Shown here piece by piece: positions 35,416 through 45,744 of a DNA stretch of 64,000 nucleotides. The notes under the pieces were generated by a model. The model saw only the letters and a list, made by a program, of their open reading frames with translations, was not told where the DNA came from and did no database searches. The number at the start of each line of letters is the position of its first letter. Position 1 is the stretch's first letter. Made by a program: the position numbers and the translations under genes. Source of the stretch: Pseudomonas chlororaphis (GTDB lineage: Bacteria > Pseudomonadota > Gammaproteobacteria > Pseudomonadales > Pseudomonadaceae); contig NZ_MOAL01000002.1 of NCBI RefSeq assembly GCF_003731765.1, positions 124,001-188,000 on the forward strand, read 5' to 3'.

Positions 35416-38067
35416 TCAAGGTTCGCCCTCCAGCCCGGGCTGGGTCGGCAAAGGCAGGTGCAAGGTGATGCAGGTGCCATGACCCTCAATGCCGTCGCCA
35501 ACACTGATGTGCCCACCATGGGCACCCACCATGCCCTTGCAGATGGCCAGGCCCAGCCCCGTACCTTGCCCACCCCGATCACCTCGCGCCGCCGTATAGA
35601 ACATGTCGAAAATCTTGCTGCGCTCCTCGGGCGGAATTCCTGGCCCCTCGTCACTCACGGCAAAGCACAGTTCGCCGTCAGCGGCCGCGACCCGCAGTTG
35701 CAAGCGCCCTTGGACCGGGGAGAAGCGTGCGGCGTTTTCCAGGACATTGACCAGCGCCTGCTCAATCAGCGCGGCATGCACATAAAGCAGCGGCAACGCG
35801 GCTGGCACCTCGGTCGTGACGTGCAGGGGCGCCAACACCGCTCGCAAATGGCCCAGGGCGCTGCCGACAATGTCGCCGGGGGCCACCCAATCGCGGGCCA
35901 GCTTCAAGGCGCCGTGGCCCAGGCGCGTCATGTCCAGCAGGTTCTGGATGTAGCGATCCAGGCGCTCGGCTTCATCCCGGGTGCCCTCCAGCAGTTCGCG
36001 ACGATCCTCCAGGGGAATTGCCTCGCCCAGGGCCAGTAGGCTGTCGATGCTGCCGCGCATCGAGGTCAACGGCGTGCGCAGATCATGGGACACCGAGGCC
36101 AGCAAGGCGCTGCGCAGTTGCTCGGTTTCCCCGTGCAGGCGGGCCGCTTCCAGGTCTTCGGCCAGTTGCGCCCGGGCCAGGGCCTGAGCCAAGGGCTGGC
36201 TTAGGGCAGTCAGCAGGCGCCGCCGCTGACCACTGAAGGTCTCGCCCTCTTGGGGACAGACACCCAGCAACCCCAAAGGTCCGTCCTCCACGGACAACGG
36301 CCACCACCACCAGCGCCCGGAAGGCAGGGTTCCGGTGCCCAGCCCGGCGGGCTGATCGTGCTGCCAGGCCCAGTCCGCGGCCGCCCGCTCCGACTCGGAA
36401 AACACCAAGGGCCCACCGGTTTCCACCTTCCAGCCACCTTGGCCGTCACGGTTGAGCAGGCAGAGCTGCACCTCCTCCCAGCCATTCAAATGCTGGGCGG
36501 CGGCGCTGATGACGGCTTGCCGATCCGTGGCGGCAGTCAACTTGCGCGACAGATCCAGCAATTCACTGGTTTCTTCCTGGGTATCACGCAGGGCCTGCAA
36601 CTGCCGGCGCTGGCGCGCGGCCAGGTTGCCGGTCAACGCCGCCATCATCAGGAAGAACAACAGGGTCAGGACATCCTCTTCGCGCTGGATGGAAAACGAG
36701 AAGTTCGGCGGGATAAACAGAAAGTCATAGGTCAGGAACGACAGCGCCGCGCAGGCCAAGGCCGGGCCCAGGCTGCTGCGCACCGCCACCAGCAACACCG
36801 CGGCGAGGAACACCAGGGAGATATTGGGCAACGGCAGGACACTGGCCACGCCCCAGGCCAGGGCACTGGCCAAGGCCGTCGCCACCAGGGCCAGGGCGTA
36901 ATCAAACCAGATCGGGGAAGGTCGCACCCGCAGCCCCGGGGCTTGCTGTTGCAGTTCCGTGTCGAGGACGTTGATTTCCAGGCCCCGAGCATGGCGCAGC
37001 AGGCGCTCCGCCAACCCCCCACCGAACCAGCGACGACGAAAGCGTTGCCGCGACTGGCCCACCAGCACCAGGCTGGCGCGGCGCTCAGCGGCGTGTTGGA
37101 TCAGGGTTTTCGCCACCTCGCCAGCGCGCAAGAGCACCACCTCGCCACCCAGGCGCTCGGCCAATTGCTGGGCAGCCTGCAGACGCAAGCGTGACTGCTC
37201 ATCGGCCGCCCGGCCGTTATCCACGTGCACCAGACTCCAGGGCAGGTGACGCCGCTGGGCCACCCGGCTGGCGTGACGCACCAGGCGTTCGGCCTGGTCA
37301 TCGCCGTCCACACCCACCAACAGGCGCCCACGAACCGCCGGTGCCGCCTGCCCCAACTGGCGATAGCCCTGGGCCAGATCGTTATCAACCTGGGCCGCCG
37401 CCGTCTGCATGGCCAACTCACGCAGGGCCGTGAGGTTGGTCTGTGTAAAGAACGCATCGATGGCAGCCCGCGCCTGCTCCGGCACATAGACCTTGCCATC
37501 GCGCAGGCGCTCCAGCAGTTCCCGTGGCGGCAGGTCCACCAGCAGCAACTCATAGGCTTCTTGCAGGACCCAGTCGGGCAGGGTTTCCCGCACCTGGACA
37601 CCGGTGATCCCGCGCACCTGGTCGTTGAGGCTTTCCAGGTGCTGGACGTTGACCGTGGTGAATACATCGATGCCGGCGGCGAGCAGCTCCTGGATGTCTT
37701 GCCAGCGCTTGGCGTGGCGGCTCCCCGGGGCGTTGCTGTGGGCCAGTTCGTCCACCAGCACTAGGCTTGGCCGCGCCTTGAGCAGACCGTCGAGGTCCAT
37801 CTCTTCGAGCATCACGCCGCGGTATTCGGAACGCACCAACGGCTGCTGAGGCAAGCCGCCCAACAGGGCTTCGGTTTCCGCCCGGCCGTGGGTTTCCACC
37901 ACCCCGGCCAGGAGCTTCACCCCCTGGCGCAATTGGGCATGGGCCGCCTGGAGCATGGCGTAGGTCTTGCCGACGCCGGGGGCGGCGCCCAGAAAGACTT
38001 TGAGTCGACCACGACCGTCCCGGGGCAAATCAGCTAACAGCGCATCGGCGCGGTCGGAATCACTCAT
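35416..38067 (-). CDS. kdpD: Sensor histidine kinase KdpD
   Basis: An 883-residue sensor of potassium limitation and ionic strength. In order: the KdpD domain with Walker A (GAAPGVGKTY, residues about 27-36), a Usp-like domain (about 255-370), four membrane helices (about 395-490), a GAF-like segment and a histidine kinase core with H661 in SVSHDLRTP plus the ATP-binding blocks. It phosphorylates KdpE and, in E. coli, the N-terminal ATP-binding domain tunes phosphatase activity. The length is typical. Confidence 0.97.
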   Translation of the reverse strand: MSDSDRADALLADLPRDGRGRLKVFLGAAPGVGKTYAMLQAAHAQLRQGVKLLAGVVETHGRAETEALLGGLPQQPLVRSEYRGVMLEEMDLDGLLKARPSLVLVDELAHSNAPGSRHAKRWQDIQELLAAGIDVFTTVNVQHLESLNDQVRGITGVQVRETLPDWVLQEAYELLLVDLPPRELLERLRDGKVYVPEQARAAIDAFFTQTNLTALRELAMQTAAAQVDNDLAQGYRQLGQAAPAVRGRLLVGVDGDDQAERLVRHASRVAQRRHLPWSLVHVDNGRAADEQSRLRLQAAQQLAERLGGEVVLLRAGEVAKTLIQHAAERRASLVLVGQSRQRFRRRWFGGGLAERLLRHARGLEINVLDTELQQQAPGLRVRPSPIWFDYALALVATALASALAWGVASVLPLPNISLVFLAAVLLVAVRSSLGPALACAALSFLTYDFLFIPPNFSFSIQREEDVLTLLFFLMMAALTGNLAARQRRQLQALRDTQEETSELLDLSRKLTAATDRQAVISAAAQHLNGWEEVQLCLLNRDGQGGWKVETGGPLVFSESERAAADWAWQHDQPAGLGTGTLPSGRWWWWPLSVEDGPLGLLGVCPQEGETFSGQRRRLLTALSQPLAQALARAQLAEDLEAARLHGETEQLRSALLASVSHDLRTPLTSMRGSIDSLLALGEAIPLEDRRELLEGTRDEAERLDRYIQNLLDMTRLGHGALKLARDWVAPGDIVGSALGHLRAVLAPLHVTTEVPAALPLLYVHAALIEQALVNVLENAARFSPVQGRLQLRVAAADGELCFAVSDEGPGIPPEERSKIFDMFYTAARGDRGGQGTGLGLAICKGMVGAHGGHISVGDGIEGHGTCITLHLPLPTQPGLEGEP

Positions 38068-38146
38068 GCCATTCTCTCTCTGAACTCAAACCTATCCATC
38101 CTGCTGCGAGCCTGTGGCTACCTGTGTAGCGCAAGCCTGCCCGCAC

Positions 38147-38698
38147 CTACAACGCTAGCCGTTGCAACGCCATGTTCAGCGCCAGCACATTGACCACCGG
38201 TGGCCCCACCAACGGTTGCTCGGTGTGGGCCGCGACCAGTTGCTGCAAGGTCGCTGGCGGCAGGTTACGCGCCGCGGCGACCCGCGCCAGTTGATAGTTA
38301 ATCGCTGCGGGAGGCAAGTGCGGATCCAGACCGCTGCCCGACGTGGTCAGCAACGCCAGGGGCACCGGCCCCTGACCGGGTACCTGCAACTTGTTGGCGT
38401 CGTCGATCACCCGCGTGGCCAGGGCCGGGTTGCTCGGCGCCAGGTTGCTGGCACTGCTGGACACCGTCGCAAAAGCCCCCGCCGAAGGACGCGGGTGAAA
38501 CCAGGCATCGCCGGTAAAATCCTGGGCGATCAGGGCCGAGCCCCGCACCTTGCCGTCGTCATCTCGCACCAGGCTGCCATTGGCCTGATCCGGAAACGCC
38601 ACCTGGGCCACACCCGTCACCACCAAGGGGTAGACCACGCCAGTGATCAGGGTCATCAACACCATCAGGCTCAAGGCCGGACGCAATACGCTAGACAT
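38147..38698 (-). CDS. kdpC: Potassium-transporting ATPase subunit KdpC
   Basis: A 183-residue membrane-anchored periplasmic subunit of the KdpFABC potassium pump. One N-terminal helix (about residues 8-28) is followed by the conserved [21 protein letters not shown] and [15 protein letters not shown] segments. It sits between kdpB (62 bp) and kdpD (79 bp). A GCCGG-CGAA-CCGGC hairpin in the kdpB-kdpC gap may shape transcript stability. Confidence 0.96.
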   Translation of the reverse strand: MSSVLRPALSLMVLMTLITGVVYPLVVTGVAQVAFPDQANGSLVRDDDGKVRGSALIAQDFTGDAWFHPRPSAGAFATVSSSASNLAPSNPALATRVIDDANKLQVPGQGPVPLALLTTSGSGLDPHLPPAAINYQLARVAAARNLPPATLQQLVAAHTEQPLVGPPVVNVLALNMALQRLAL

Positions 38699-38732
38699 CT
38701 CTCAATCCTCGATTCAGTCAGTCCCTGCAAGA

Positions 38733-38746
38733 GCCGGCGAACCGGC
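38733..38746. repeat. Short REP-like palindrome between kdpB and kdpC
   Basis: GCCGG-CGAA-CCGGC inside a CCTGCAAGAG...CCCCTGCA context, resembling degraded Pseudomonas REP elements. A hairpin inside the polycistronic mRNA is expected. Confidence 0.5.
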
Positions 38747-38760
38747 CCCTGCAAAAAGGG

Positions 38761-40860
38761 TTACACCAGATGCAGTGCGGTGAGCAGCATGTCGATCAGC
38801 TTGATGCCCACGAACGGCACTACGATCCCGCCCACGCCATAGATCAGCAGGTTGCGCCGCAGCAGATGCGCCGCACTCGCCGCCTGCACCCGCACACCGC
38901 GCAGGGCCAGGGGAATCAGCACTACGATGATCAGGGCGTTGAACACAATGGCCGAGAGAATTGCACTCTGCGGGCTGCTCAAGCCCATGATGTTGAGCAC
39001 GCCAAGCTGTGGATAAATCGCCGCGAACAGGGCCGGCAAAATGGCAAAGTACTTGGCCACGTCGTTGGCAATGGAAAAGGTGGTCAGGGCGCCACGGGTA
39101 ACCAGCAGTTCCTTGCCGATCTGCACCACGTCCAGCAACTTGGTCGGATCGCTGTCCAAGTCCACCATATTGGCGGCCTCGCGGGCGGCCTGGGTACCGT
39201 CGTTCATGGCCATGCCCACATCCGCCTGGGCCAGGGCCGGGGCGTCGTTGGCGCCGTCACCGCACATGGCGACCAGGCGCCCGTCGTTTTGCTCATGACG
39301 AATCCGTGCCAGCTTCTTCTCCGGGGTGGCTTCGGCCAACACGTCATCCACTCCCGCTTCAGCGGCGATGGCCGCAGCGGTCAAGGGGTTGTCGCCGGTG
39401 ACCATCACCGTACGGATCCCCAGCTTGCGCAGCTCGGCGAAGCGCTCACGAATCCCGGGCTTGACCACGTCCTTGAGGTGGATGGCGCCCAACAACCGGC
39501 CCTCGGCACACACCAGCAACGGGGTGCCGCCACTCTGGGCAATCTTGTCGATTTCCCGCGACAGGGCCGGCGCCAGGTCGCTGCGTTGCTGGCCGACGAA
39601 GCTGAGTAGCGAATCCACCGCCCCCTTGCGGTAAACCCGGCCTTGGTAATCCACCCCCGACAAGCGGGTTTCGGCGCTGAACGGCACACCAATCAATGCA
39701 TCGGCACCCGGCTCAGGCTGTGGATAAAGTCCTCGCAGGTAGTCAACGATGGATTTGCCTTCCGCCGTGTCGTCGGCCAGGGATGCCAACAAGGCACCTT
39801 CGGCCATCTCTTTGGCGGTCACGCCCGGGGCAGCATGAATCGCCGCACAACGACGGTTGCCAAAGGTGATGGTGCCGGTCTTGTCCAGCAGCAGCACGTG
39901 CACGTCCCCCGCCGCTTCCACCGCGCGGCCGGACTTGGCGATCACGTTCAGGCGCACCAGGCGGTCCATGCCGGCGATGCCGATGGCCGACAGCAGGCCA
40001 CCAATGGTGGTAGGGATCAGGGTCACCAATAAGGCCACCAGAAACACCAGCGGCAGGCTGCCGTTGGCGAAGTGGGCGAAGGGCTGCAGCGTCACGACCA
40101 CCAGCAGGAAGATCAGAGTCAGGCCGATCAGCAGGATGTCCAGGGCCACTTCATTGGGGGTTTTCTGGCGTTTGGCGCCCTCCACCAGCGCAATCATGCG
40201 GTCCAGGGTCGACTCCCCCGGGTTGGCAGTGATCCGCACCAGCAGCCAATCGGACACCAGCCGGGTGTTGCCGGTGACGGCCGAGCGGTCGCCCCCGGAC
40301 TCACGAATCACCGGCGCAGATTCGCCGGTGATCGCTGCCTCGTTGACCGCCGCGATGCCTTCGATGACTTCGCCGTCACCGGGGATCATCTCCCCGGCCT
40401 CAACCCGCACCACATCGTCTTTGCGCAACTGAGCGGCCGGGACAATCTGGAAGCCACCATCGGCTTGCCGACGCCGCGCACTGAGGCCCTCACTGCCCGC
40501 TTTAAGGCTGTCGGCACGAGCCTTGCCACGACCTTCGGCCAAGGCTTCGGCGAAGTTGGCGAACAGCACGGTGAACCACAGCCACAGGGCGATCTGCGCC
40601 GCGACGAAGGTCGGCACCGCGGTGTCGGGAATAAAGCACAGCACGGTGGTGAGGATCGCCGTCAGCTCGACCACCAGCATCACCGGCGAGCGTTGCAACT
40701 GGCGCGGGTCGAGTTTGACGAAGGCTTGCACCAGCGCCGGGCGCCAGAGCGCTGCGATGGAGGTTTTCTGTTGCTCGGAGGCGCCGTGCCTGGCGTTGGT
40801 GCGCTGGCCCTCGGCAACCTGGGAAGCGGCCTTGTTCGAGGCTGGAATCTGCATATTCAT
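38761..40860 (-). CDS. kdpB: Potassium-transporting P-type ATPase subunit KdpB
   Basis: A 699-residue P-type ATPase that powers high-affinity K+ uptake at the inner membrane. The actuator motif TGES is at residues 178-181, with the serine that is phosphorylated for inhibition in E. coli. The phosphorylated aspartate is D326 in LLLDKTGT, and [10 protein letters not shown] is present. About seven membrane helices are expected. It begins 10 bp after the kdpA stop, in the usual F-A-B-C order. Confidence 0.97.
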   Translation of the reverse strand: MNMQIPASNKAASQVAEGQRTNARHGASEQQKTSIAALWRPALVQAFVKLDPRQLQRSPVMLVVELTAILTTVLCFIPDTAVPTFVAAQIALWLWFTVLFANFAEALAEGRGKARADSLKAGSEGLSARRRQADGGFQIVPAAQLRKDDVVRVEAGEMIPGDGEVIEGIAAVNEAAITGESAPVIRESGGDRSAVTGNTRLVSDWLLVRITANPGESTLDRMIALVEGAKRQKTPNEVALDILLIGLTLIFLLVVVTLQPFAHFANGSLPLVFLVALLVTLIPTTIGGLLSAIGIAGMDRLVRLNVIAKSGRAVEAAGDVHVLLLDKTGTITFGNRRCAAIHAAPGVTAKEMAEGALLASLADDTAEGKSIVDYLRGLYPQPEPGADALIGVPFSAETRLSGVDYQGRVYRKGAVDSLLSFVGQQRSDLAPALSREIDKIAQSGGTPLLVCAEGRLLGAIHLKDVVKPGIRERFAELRKLGIRTVMVTGDNPLTAAAIAAEAGVDDVLAEATPEKKLARIRHEQNDGRLVAMCGDGANDAPALAQADVGMAMNDGTQAAREAANMVDLDSDPTKLLDVVQIGKELLVTRGALTTFSIANDVAKYFAILPALFAAIYPQLGVLNIMGLSSPQSAILSAIVFNALIIVVLIPLALRGVRVQAASAAHLLRRNLLIYGVGGIVVPFVGIKLIDMLLTALHLV

Positions 40861-40870
40861 GTTGGAATCC

Positions 40871-42565
40871 TCAGAAGCCCATGCTCAGGTGTTCGGCGAT
40901 CGGGCCCAACGCCAGGGTCGGCAGGAAGGTCAAGCCGCCCACTAGCAAGATGGTCACCGTCAGCAACGCCACGAACAGCGGGCCATGGGTGGGAAAACTG
41001 TTCTGGCCGATGGGCGCGGTTTTCTTCAACGCCAGGCTGCCGGCCAGGGCCAGTACCGGAAGGATGTAACCGAAACGGCCAATCAACATGCCCAACCCCA
41101 GCATCAGGTTATGAAAGGGCGTGTTAGCGCCAAAGCCGCCGAACGCCGAACCGTTGTTGGCACTGGCAGAGGTGTAGGCGTAGAGCAACTGGCTGAAGCC
41201 GTGGGCCCCGGGATTGCTGACTGCGGCCACCGGCCCAGGCAGGCTGGCGGCAATCGCACCCAGCACCAGCACGCCGATCGGCATCACCATCAGGGTCAAC
41301 ACCAGCAGTTGCACTTCCTTGGCCTGAAGCTTCTTGCCCAGATATTCGGGGGTACGACCGATCATCAAGCCGGCCAGGAACACCGCGATCAGCACGTTGA
41401 GCAACATGCCGTAAAGACCGGCCCCAACACCGCCGAAGATCACCTCGCCAACCATCATGTTGATCAACGCCACCATTCCGCTGAGGGGGTTGAGGCTGTC
41501 ATGCATGCCGTTGACCGAACCGTTGGACGCCGCCGTGGTGGTCACCGACCAGAGCACGGTGGCGGTGGTTCCGAAGCGCGACTCCTTGCCTTCCAGCGGC
41601 GCCGCTTGCTCGACCGCCGGGTTATTCAGCGCCGGGTTGGGCTGGTATTCGGCCCACAGCGAAGTGGCACCGCCAATCAGGAACAAGGCCAGCATGCAGG
41701 CGACGATGGCCCTGCTCTGCCGCAGGTCTTTCACGTAGTGACCAAAGGTGAAAACCAGGGCCACCGGAATGAGGATGATCGAGGCCAGTTCGAACAGGTT
41801 GCTCCAGGCGGTCGGGTTCTCGAAGGGATGGGCCGAGTTGACACCGAAAAAGCCCCCGCCATTGGTGCCCAGTTGCTTGATCGCAATCTGACTGGCTGCC
41901 GGTCCCAACGGGATCACTTGATCGGCGCCTTGCACCGTCAACGCATTCACATACTGGGCAAAGGTTTGTGGCACCCCCTGCCAGACCAGGAACAGCGCCA
42001 ACAGCAGACACAGAGGCAACAGCCCATAAAGAGTGGCGCGAGTCATGTCGACCCAGAAGTTGCCCAGGGTCTGTGCCGAACGCCGGCCGATACCGCGACA
42101 CAGGGCCACCAGCACCGCGAGCCCGGTGGCAGCGCTGACAAAGTTCTGCACCGTCAGGCCGGCCATCTGGCTGAGGTAGCTCAGGGACGCCTCACCGCTG
42201 TAGGACTGCCAGTTGGTGTTGGTCATGAAGCTGACCGCCGTGTTGAAGGCCAAGGTCCACTCCTGGCCCGGCAAGTGCTGCGGGTTGAGGGGCAGGTGAT
42301 CTTGAAACAACAACATCGCGAACAGCAGGAGAAAACCTGCAAGGTTGAACGCGAGCAAGGCCAGCGTGTACTTCTGCCAGCTCTGTTCAGCCTGCGGATC
42401 AACCCCGGCCAGCCGATAACAGCCCCGCTCCACAGGACCGAGCAACGGACTCAGCCAGGTGCGCTGCCCCTCCATGACCCGGTAATAAAAACGCCCCAGG
42501 AAAGGGGCCGGCAACAGCACCAGGGCAAAGAAGGCGAGGATCAGCCAATAGTCATTACTGTGCAT
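40871..42565 (-). CDS. kdpA: Potassium-transporting ATPase subunit KdpA
   Basis: A 564-residue channel-like subunit that holds the potassium selectivity filter of KdpFABC. The four filter-type loops are seen, for example [32 protein letters not shown] and [19 protein letters not shown] place the start at ATG 42565 ([16 protein letters not shown]), giving the usual length; the frame is open further upstream through kdpF and its leader, which is a coincidence. The gap to kdpF is 11 bp. Confidence 0.97.
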   Translation of the reverse strand: MHSNDYWLILAFFALVLLPAPFLGRFYYRVMEGQRTWLSPLLGPVERGCYRLAGVDPQAEQSWQKYTLALLAFNLAGFLLLFAMLLFQDHLPLNPQHLPGQEWTLAFNTAVSFMTNTNWQSYSGEASLSYLSQMAGLTVQNFVSAATGLAVLVALCRGIGRRSAQTLGNFWVDMTRATLYGLLPLCLLLALFLVWQGVPQTFAQYVNALTVQGADQVIPLGPAASQIAIKQLGTNGGGFFGVNSAHPFENPTAWSNLFELASIILIPVALVFTFGHYVKDLRQSRAIVACMLALFLIGGATSLWAEYQPNPALNNPAVEQAAPLEGKESRFGTTATVLWSVTTTAASNGSVNGMHDSLNPLSGMVALINMMVGEVIFGGVGAGLYGMLLNVLIAVFLAGLMIGRTPEYLGKKLQAKEVQLLVLTLMVMPIGVLVLGAIAASLPGPVAAVSNPGAHGFSQLLYAYTSASANNGSAFGGFGANTPFHNLMLGLGMLIGRFGYILPVLALAGSLALKKTAPIGQNSFPTHGPLFVALLTVTILLVGGLTFLPTLALGPIAEHLSMGF

Positions 42566-42576
42566 AACCGCAGCTC

Positions 42577-42666
42577 CTAGTTCCGATCCGCGCGCAACAG
42601 CGCAACCAGTAGATAAACGAACAGCCCCACTGCCAGCAGCAGTGACACCCCGTCCAAAACGCTCAT
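42577..42666 (-). CDS. kdpF: Potassium-transporting ATPase small subunit KdpF
   Basis: A 29-residue single-helix subunit (MSVLDGVSLLLAVGLFVYLL, then VALLRADRN) that stabilises the Kdp complex in the membrane. It is short enough to be missed by gene finders. GGAG lies eight bases before the ATG at 42666. It is the first gene of the kdp operon. Confidence 0.93.
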   Translation of the reverse strand: MSVLDGVSLLLAVGLFVYLLVALLRADRN

Positions 42667-43000
42667 GGAATTTCTCCGTCGTACGGCGATTGCCGCGTGT
42701 AGGGGGATTGTCCCCAGGAGCGCCGTAAAGGAACGAGAGCGAGGCCGCGCACAGGGCATAAAGAAAGCGTAAAGACTGGCCGCATTGCCCGGCCTGTCGG
42801 CGATCTGAGAGCGATGGGTGTTGATCACGATGCCCTTGGGCGTTGCATGCCCCTGCACCACGCTGAGCGCTTTTTCCTGGGAAATAGCGCTGAACATCCT
42901 CGATACGACAGCTTTCCAGCCTTTGCGACGCTTTTTTGCGGACTGGCACAGCCGATGCACAGCCCCTTTGGAGCACTTCAAACCGTTCAGGGAGCAACCG
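42667..43000. other. Divergent promoter region between kdpF and the permease gene
   Basis: A 334-bp gap with no gene. It holds the candidate KdpE box (42756-42773) and the permease leader. The permease frame is open far upstream, but GGGAGCAACC just before ATG 43001 marks the real start. Confidence 0.6.
42756..42773 (-). promoter_or_regulatory. Candidate KdpE-binding site upstream of kdpFABC
   Basis: On the minus strand the site reads TTTACGC-TTTC-TTTATGC, two heptamers separated by four bases. The E. coli kdp operator, as I recall it, is TTTATAC-TTTT-TTTACAC, the same layout. It lies 90-107 bp before the kdpF start. Binding is inferred, not shown. Confidence 0.6.
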
Positions 43001-44365
43001 ATGAACACACAACTAAAACCCACCTTGGGGACGTTGCATTTATGGGGCATCGCGGTCGGCCTGGTGATCTCCGGGGAATACTTCGGCTGGAGTTATGGCT
43101 GGGGCGTCGCCGGGACACTGGGCTTTCTGCTCACGTCACTGATGGTCGCGGCCATGTACACCTGCTTTATCTTCAGCTTCACCGAACTGACCACGGCGAT
43201 TCCTCACGCAGGTGGCCCATTTGCCTATAGCCGCCGGGCTTTCGGCGAAAAAGGCGGGCTGATTGCCGGGCTCGCGACCCTGATTGAATTCGTCTTCGCC
43301 CCACCAGCCATCGCCCTGGCCATCGGCGCCTACTTGAACGTGCAGTTCCCCGCCCTGGACCCAAAGCACGCCGCGGTTGGCGCCTATTTCGTGTTTATGG
43401 GCCTGAACATCCTCGGGGTAAAACTGGCCGCCACCTTTGAGTTGGTGGTGTGCGTGTTGGCCGTGGCCGAACTGCTGGTGTTCATGGGAGTGGTAGCGCC
43501 GGCCTTCAGCTTCAGCAATTTCACCCTCAATGGCTGGGCCGGCTCCGATACTTTTGGTGCCCCGGCGATTGCCGGCATGTTTGCCGCCATCCCCTTTGCC
43601 ATCTGGTTCTTCCTGGCCATCGAAGGCGCCGCGATGGCCGCCGAAGAAGCCAAGGACCCTAAACGCACCATTCCCAAAGCCTACATCAGCGGCATCCTGA
43701 CCCTGGTTTTCCTGGCGATGGGGGTGATGTTCTTCGCCGGCGGCGTGGGTGACTGGCGAACCTTGTCGAACATCAACGATCCCCTGCCCCAGGCCATGAA
43801 AACCGTGGTCGGTGACAGCTCCGGCTGGCTGCACATGCTAGTGTGGATCGGCCTGTTCGGCCTGGTGGCCAGCTTTCACGGGATCATTCTCGGTTACTCA
43901 CGGCAGTTCTTTGCCCTGGCCCGCGCGGGCTACCTGCCGGTCTCGCTGGCCAAGCTGTCGCGCTTCCAGACGCCACACCGGGCCATCATCGCCGGCGGCC
44001 TGATCGGGATTGCGGCAATCTACAGCGACGGCCTGATCAACCTCGGCGGCATGACCCTGACCGCAGCGATGATCACCATGGCCGTCTTCGGCGCCATCGT
44101 GATGTACATCATGAGCATGCTCAGCCTGTTCAAGCTGCGCAAAACCGAACCTGAACTGGAACGCACCTTCCGCGCTCCAGGCTACCCGCTGGTACCGGCC
44201 ATCGCCTTGGTCCTGGCCGTGGTGTGCCTGGTCGCCATGGCTTGGTTCAACACCCTGATCGGCCTGATTTTCCTGGGTTTCATGGCCGCAGGCTTCGTCT
44301 ACTTCCAACTCACTGCCCAGTTGCGTGCCGATGCGCCGGCAGACGCCATGTTGACCGGGCTGTAA
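43001..44365 (+). CDS. APC-family ethanolamine-type permease
   Basis: A 454-residue amino-acid/polyamine/organocation transporter with about 12 membrane helices. The N-terminal LWGIAVGLVISGEYFGWSYGWG, then TTAIPHAGGPFAYSRRAFG and FLAIEGAAMAAEEAKDPKRTIP are typical of the ethanolamine permease (EutP/Eat) group of pseudomonads. It would import ethanolamine or a related amine with protons. No eutBC lyase genes are next to it, so the substrate stays uncertain. GGGAG precedes ATG 43001. Confidence 0.82.
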   Translation: MNTQLKPTLGTLHLWGIAVGLVISGEYFGWSYGWGVAGTLGFLLTSLMVAAMYTCFIFSFTELTTAIPHAGGPFAYSRRAFGEKGGLIAGLATLIEFVFAPPAIALAIGAYLNVQFPALDPKHAAVGAYFVFMGLNILGVKLAATFELVVCVLAVAELLVFMGVVAPAFSFSNFTLNGWAGSDTFGAPAIAGMFAAIPFAIWFFLAIEGAAMAAEEAKDPKRTIPKAYISGILTLVFLAMGVMFFAGGVGDWRTLSNINDPLPQAMKTVVGDSSGWLHMLVWIGLFGLVASFHGIILGYSRQFFALARAGYLPVSLAKLSRFQTPHRAIIAGGLIGIAAIYSDGLINLGGMTLTAAMITMAVFGAIVMYIMSMLSLFKLRKTEPELERTFRAPGYPLVPAIALVLAVVCLVAMAWFNTLIGLIFLGFMAAGFVYFQLTAQLRADAPADAMLTGL

Positions 44366-44495
44366 ACCGCGCCAAAGCGGGGCCAAAGGATCAGGCATAC
44401 AATGGAACCACTGTGAAATACCTTCACTCAAAGTGGTACAGGCAGGCCCGCGAGCGAACCCCTTCGCCACCCGGCCTGCTCTTAAGGAGAGCCCT

Positions 44496-44663
44496 ATGCC
44501 CTGGTATGCCTGGTTGATTCTGGTGATTGCAATCGGTTCGATTGTCGGCGGCTTGATGATGCTGCGCGACACCGCCAACAAGGTGGAACTGACCGATGAG
44601 CAACGTAAGCGCGTAGCCGAACGCAACGCACAAATGGACGCCAAGGAAGCGCAAGACCGTTAA
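44496..44663 (+). CDS. DUF2897 small membrane protein
   Basis: A 55-residue protein with one N-terminal membrane helix (residues 2-24, WYAWLILVIAIGSIVGGLMML) and a charged tail (TDEQRKRVAERNAQMDAKEAQ). This is the DUF2897 pattern. AAGGAGAGC lies before ATG 44496. The function is unknown. A terminator follows. Confidence 0.75.
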   Translation: MPWYAWLILVIAIGSIVGGLMMLRDTANKVELTDEQRKRVAERNAQMDAKEAQDR

Positions 44664-44669
44664 CCTGCA

Positions 44670-44699
44670 AAGCCCCTGGCTGCAATGGCTAAGGGGCTT
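44670..44699 (+). terminator. Terminator-like hairpin after the DUF2897 gene
   Basis: AAGCCCCT and AGGGGCTT arms, loop of 14 bases, then CTGG; no long T tract. Confidence 0.6.
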
Positions 44700-44786
44700 C
44701 TGGATACTTCAAGGCAAGGCTTGAAGCTTTAACGACAGTCCAGATACTTGAACAACGTGTAACGCACAAGACGCTTAAACGGTTGA

Positions 44787-44807
44787 AGGCCGGTCATTGA
44801 CCGGCCT
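44787..44807. terminator. Hairpin 3' of comEA-type gene
   Basis: AGGCCGGTCA-T-TGACCGGCCT, a perfect palindrome 21 bases before the comEA-type stop on the minus strand. Confidence 0.6.
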
Positions 44808-44828
44808 CCGCCCAAAAGCAACGCTCCG

Positions 44829-45161
44829 TCAATTGACCTCGAGTTTGTCCCGGTTGCGCTCCAGGAGCGTCTTGCCAATGCCTTTGACCTCCAGCAACTC
44901 ATCTACGGAGGCAAAAGGCCCATGGCTATCGCGATAGTCGACGATTGCTTTGGCCTTGGCCGCACCAATACCGAACAGCTCACGCTGCAGCGTCGGCAAA
45001 TCTGCGGTGTTCAGGTTGACCTTGTTTACCCGGTCGGCGGCAGTGGGCGCCTCGATCACGGCGGGGCTTGTCTGAGCCGAAACAGCAGGGGCCGCGTTAA
45101 CGACCAGGGAAGTGCTGGCCAACAGAGCGAAGATCAGCGAGGAAAAATAAGGGATACGCAT
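44829..45161 (-). CDS. ComEA-family helix-hairpin-helix DNA-binding protein
   Basis: A 110-residue exported protein. The signal peptide covers about residues 1-24 (LASTSLVVNAAPA), a flexible linker follows, and two helix-hairpin-helix motifs lie at about 48-110 (VNLNTADLPTLQRELFGIG and FASVDELLEVKGIG). Such periplasmic proteins bind double-stranded DNA in natural transformation; in pseudomonads their role is less clear. The ATG at 45161 has GGAG upstream. In many pseudomonads this gene borders the O-antigen locus. Confidence 0.87.
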   Translation of the reverse strand: MRIPYFSSLIFALLASTSLVVNAAPAVSAQTSPAVIEAPTAADRVNKVNLNTADLPTLQRELFGIGAAKAKAIVDYRDSHGPFASVDELLEVKGIGKTLLERNRDKLEVN

Positions 45162-45272
45162 AGGTGACACTCCATGACATCGATTGGGAAAGCAACTTTT
45201 CCAAAGCTGCCTCCCAAACCTAGGTGATGCCACGGGCAAGTCAAAAACCACTGAGTTACAGCTTATGTAGGC

Positions 45273-45744
45273 TCAAGGTTCCAAACGGCGCTGCTGATGA
45301 ATCCAGTCGACAATTTCCCCGTCAGGCGAGTACCCGCTGACCGTTTCCCGAAGCAACTGACGAACCCTCGGATAGTCGTCTTGATCAATGGCAGCAAGGA
45401 GTTCGCTCAACTTAGCCTTCAAGACCTCCCACGGCAGGTGATCTTCGTTGGCGCTCATGATCATTGGGTGCTGAGTGGCAGAAACGTTGTCGCCAATCAG
45501 TAACTCCTCGTAAAGCTTTTCACCAGGGCGCAGGCCGGTGAACTCAATGGCGATATCGCCTTGCGGATTCTTTTCCGAGCGCAGGCTAAGTCCGGACAGA
45601 TGAATCATTTTCTCTGCCAACTCGGCTATTTTCAACGGCTCGCCAATGTCCAAGACAAATACGTATTCGCCCCATCGAGCCAACTTGGATGACCAGTTGC
45701 TTCGCTTCGGAAATGGTCATGAATTAGCGAGCGGCACGATACTT
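45273..45744 (-). pseudogene. Decayed 3' end of a WbpM/CapD-type nucleotide-sugar dehydratase gene
   Basis: WbpM-like proteins are membrane-anchored 4,6-dehydratases that make UDP-sugars for O-antigen. Only the C-terminal part remains. Residues [17 protein letters not shown] (frame from 45720) match the conserved block, then the frame shifts and continues as [18 protein letters not shown] from about 45669. Just before the methionine, the expected R-Y-F-M reads R-stop-F-M (TAA), and no WbpM-like sequence lies further upstream. The rest to 45273 ([13 protein letters not shown], then [10 protein letters not shown]) is well kept, so the decay may be recent. An in-frame start at 45683 (TTG) would give 136 residues, but it lacks the NAD-binding and catalytic domains. 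Confidence 0.85.

Noticed and set aside
40985..42580. A 531-codon open frame antisense to kdpA, rich in Gln, His and Arg
   Set aside because: Composition is the usual mirror of a hydrophobic membrane protein gene.
42666..43012. An N-terminal extension of kdpA through the upstream region
   Set aside because: KdpF is encoded in this stretch in another frame with its own ribosome binding site, and KdpA has its normal length from ATG 42565.
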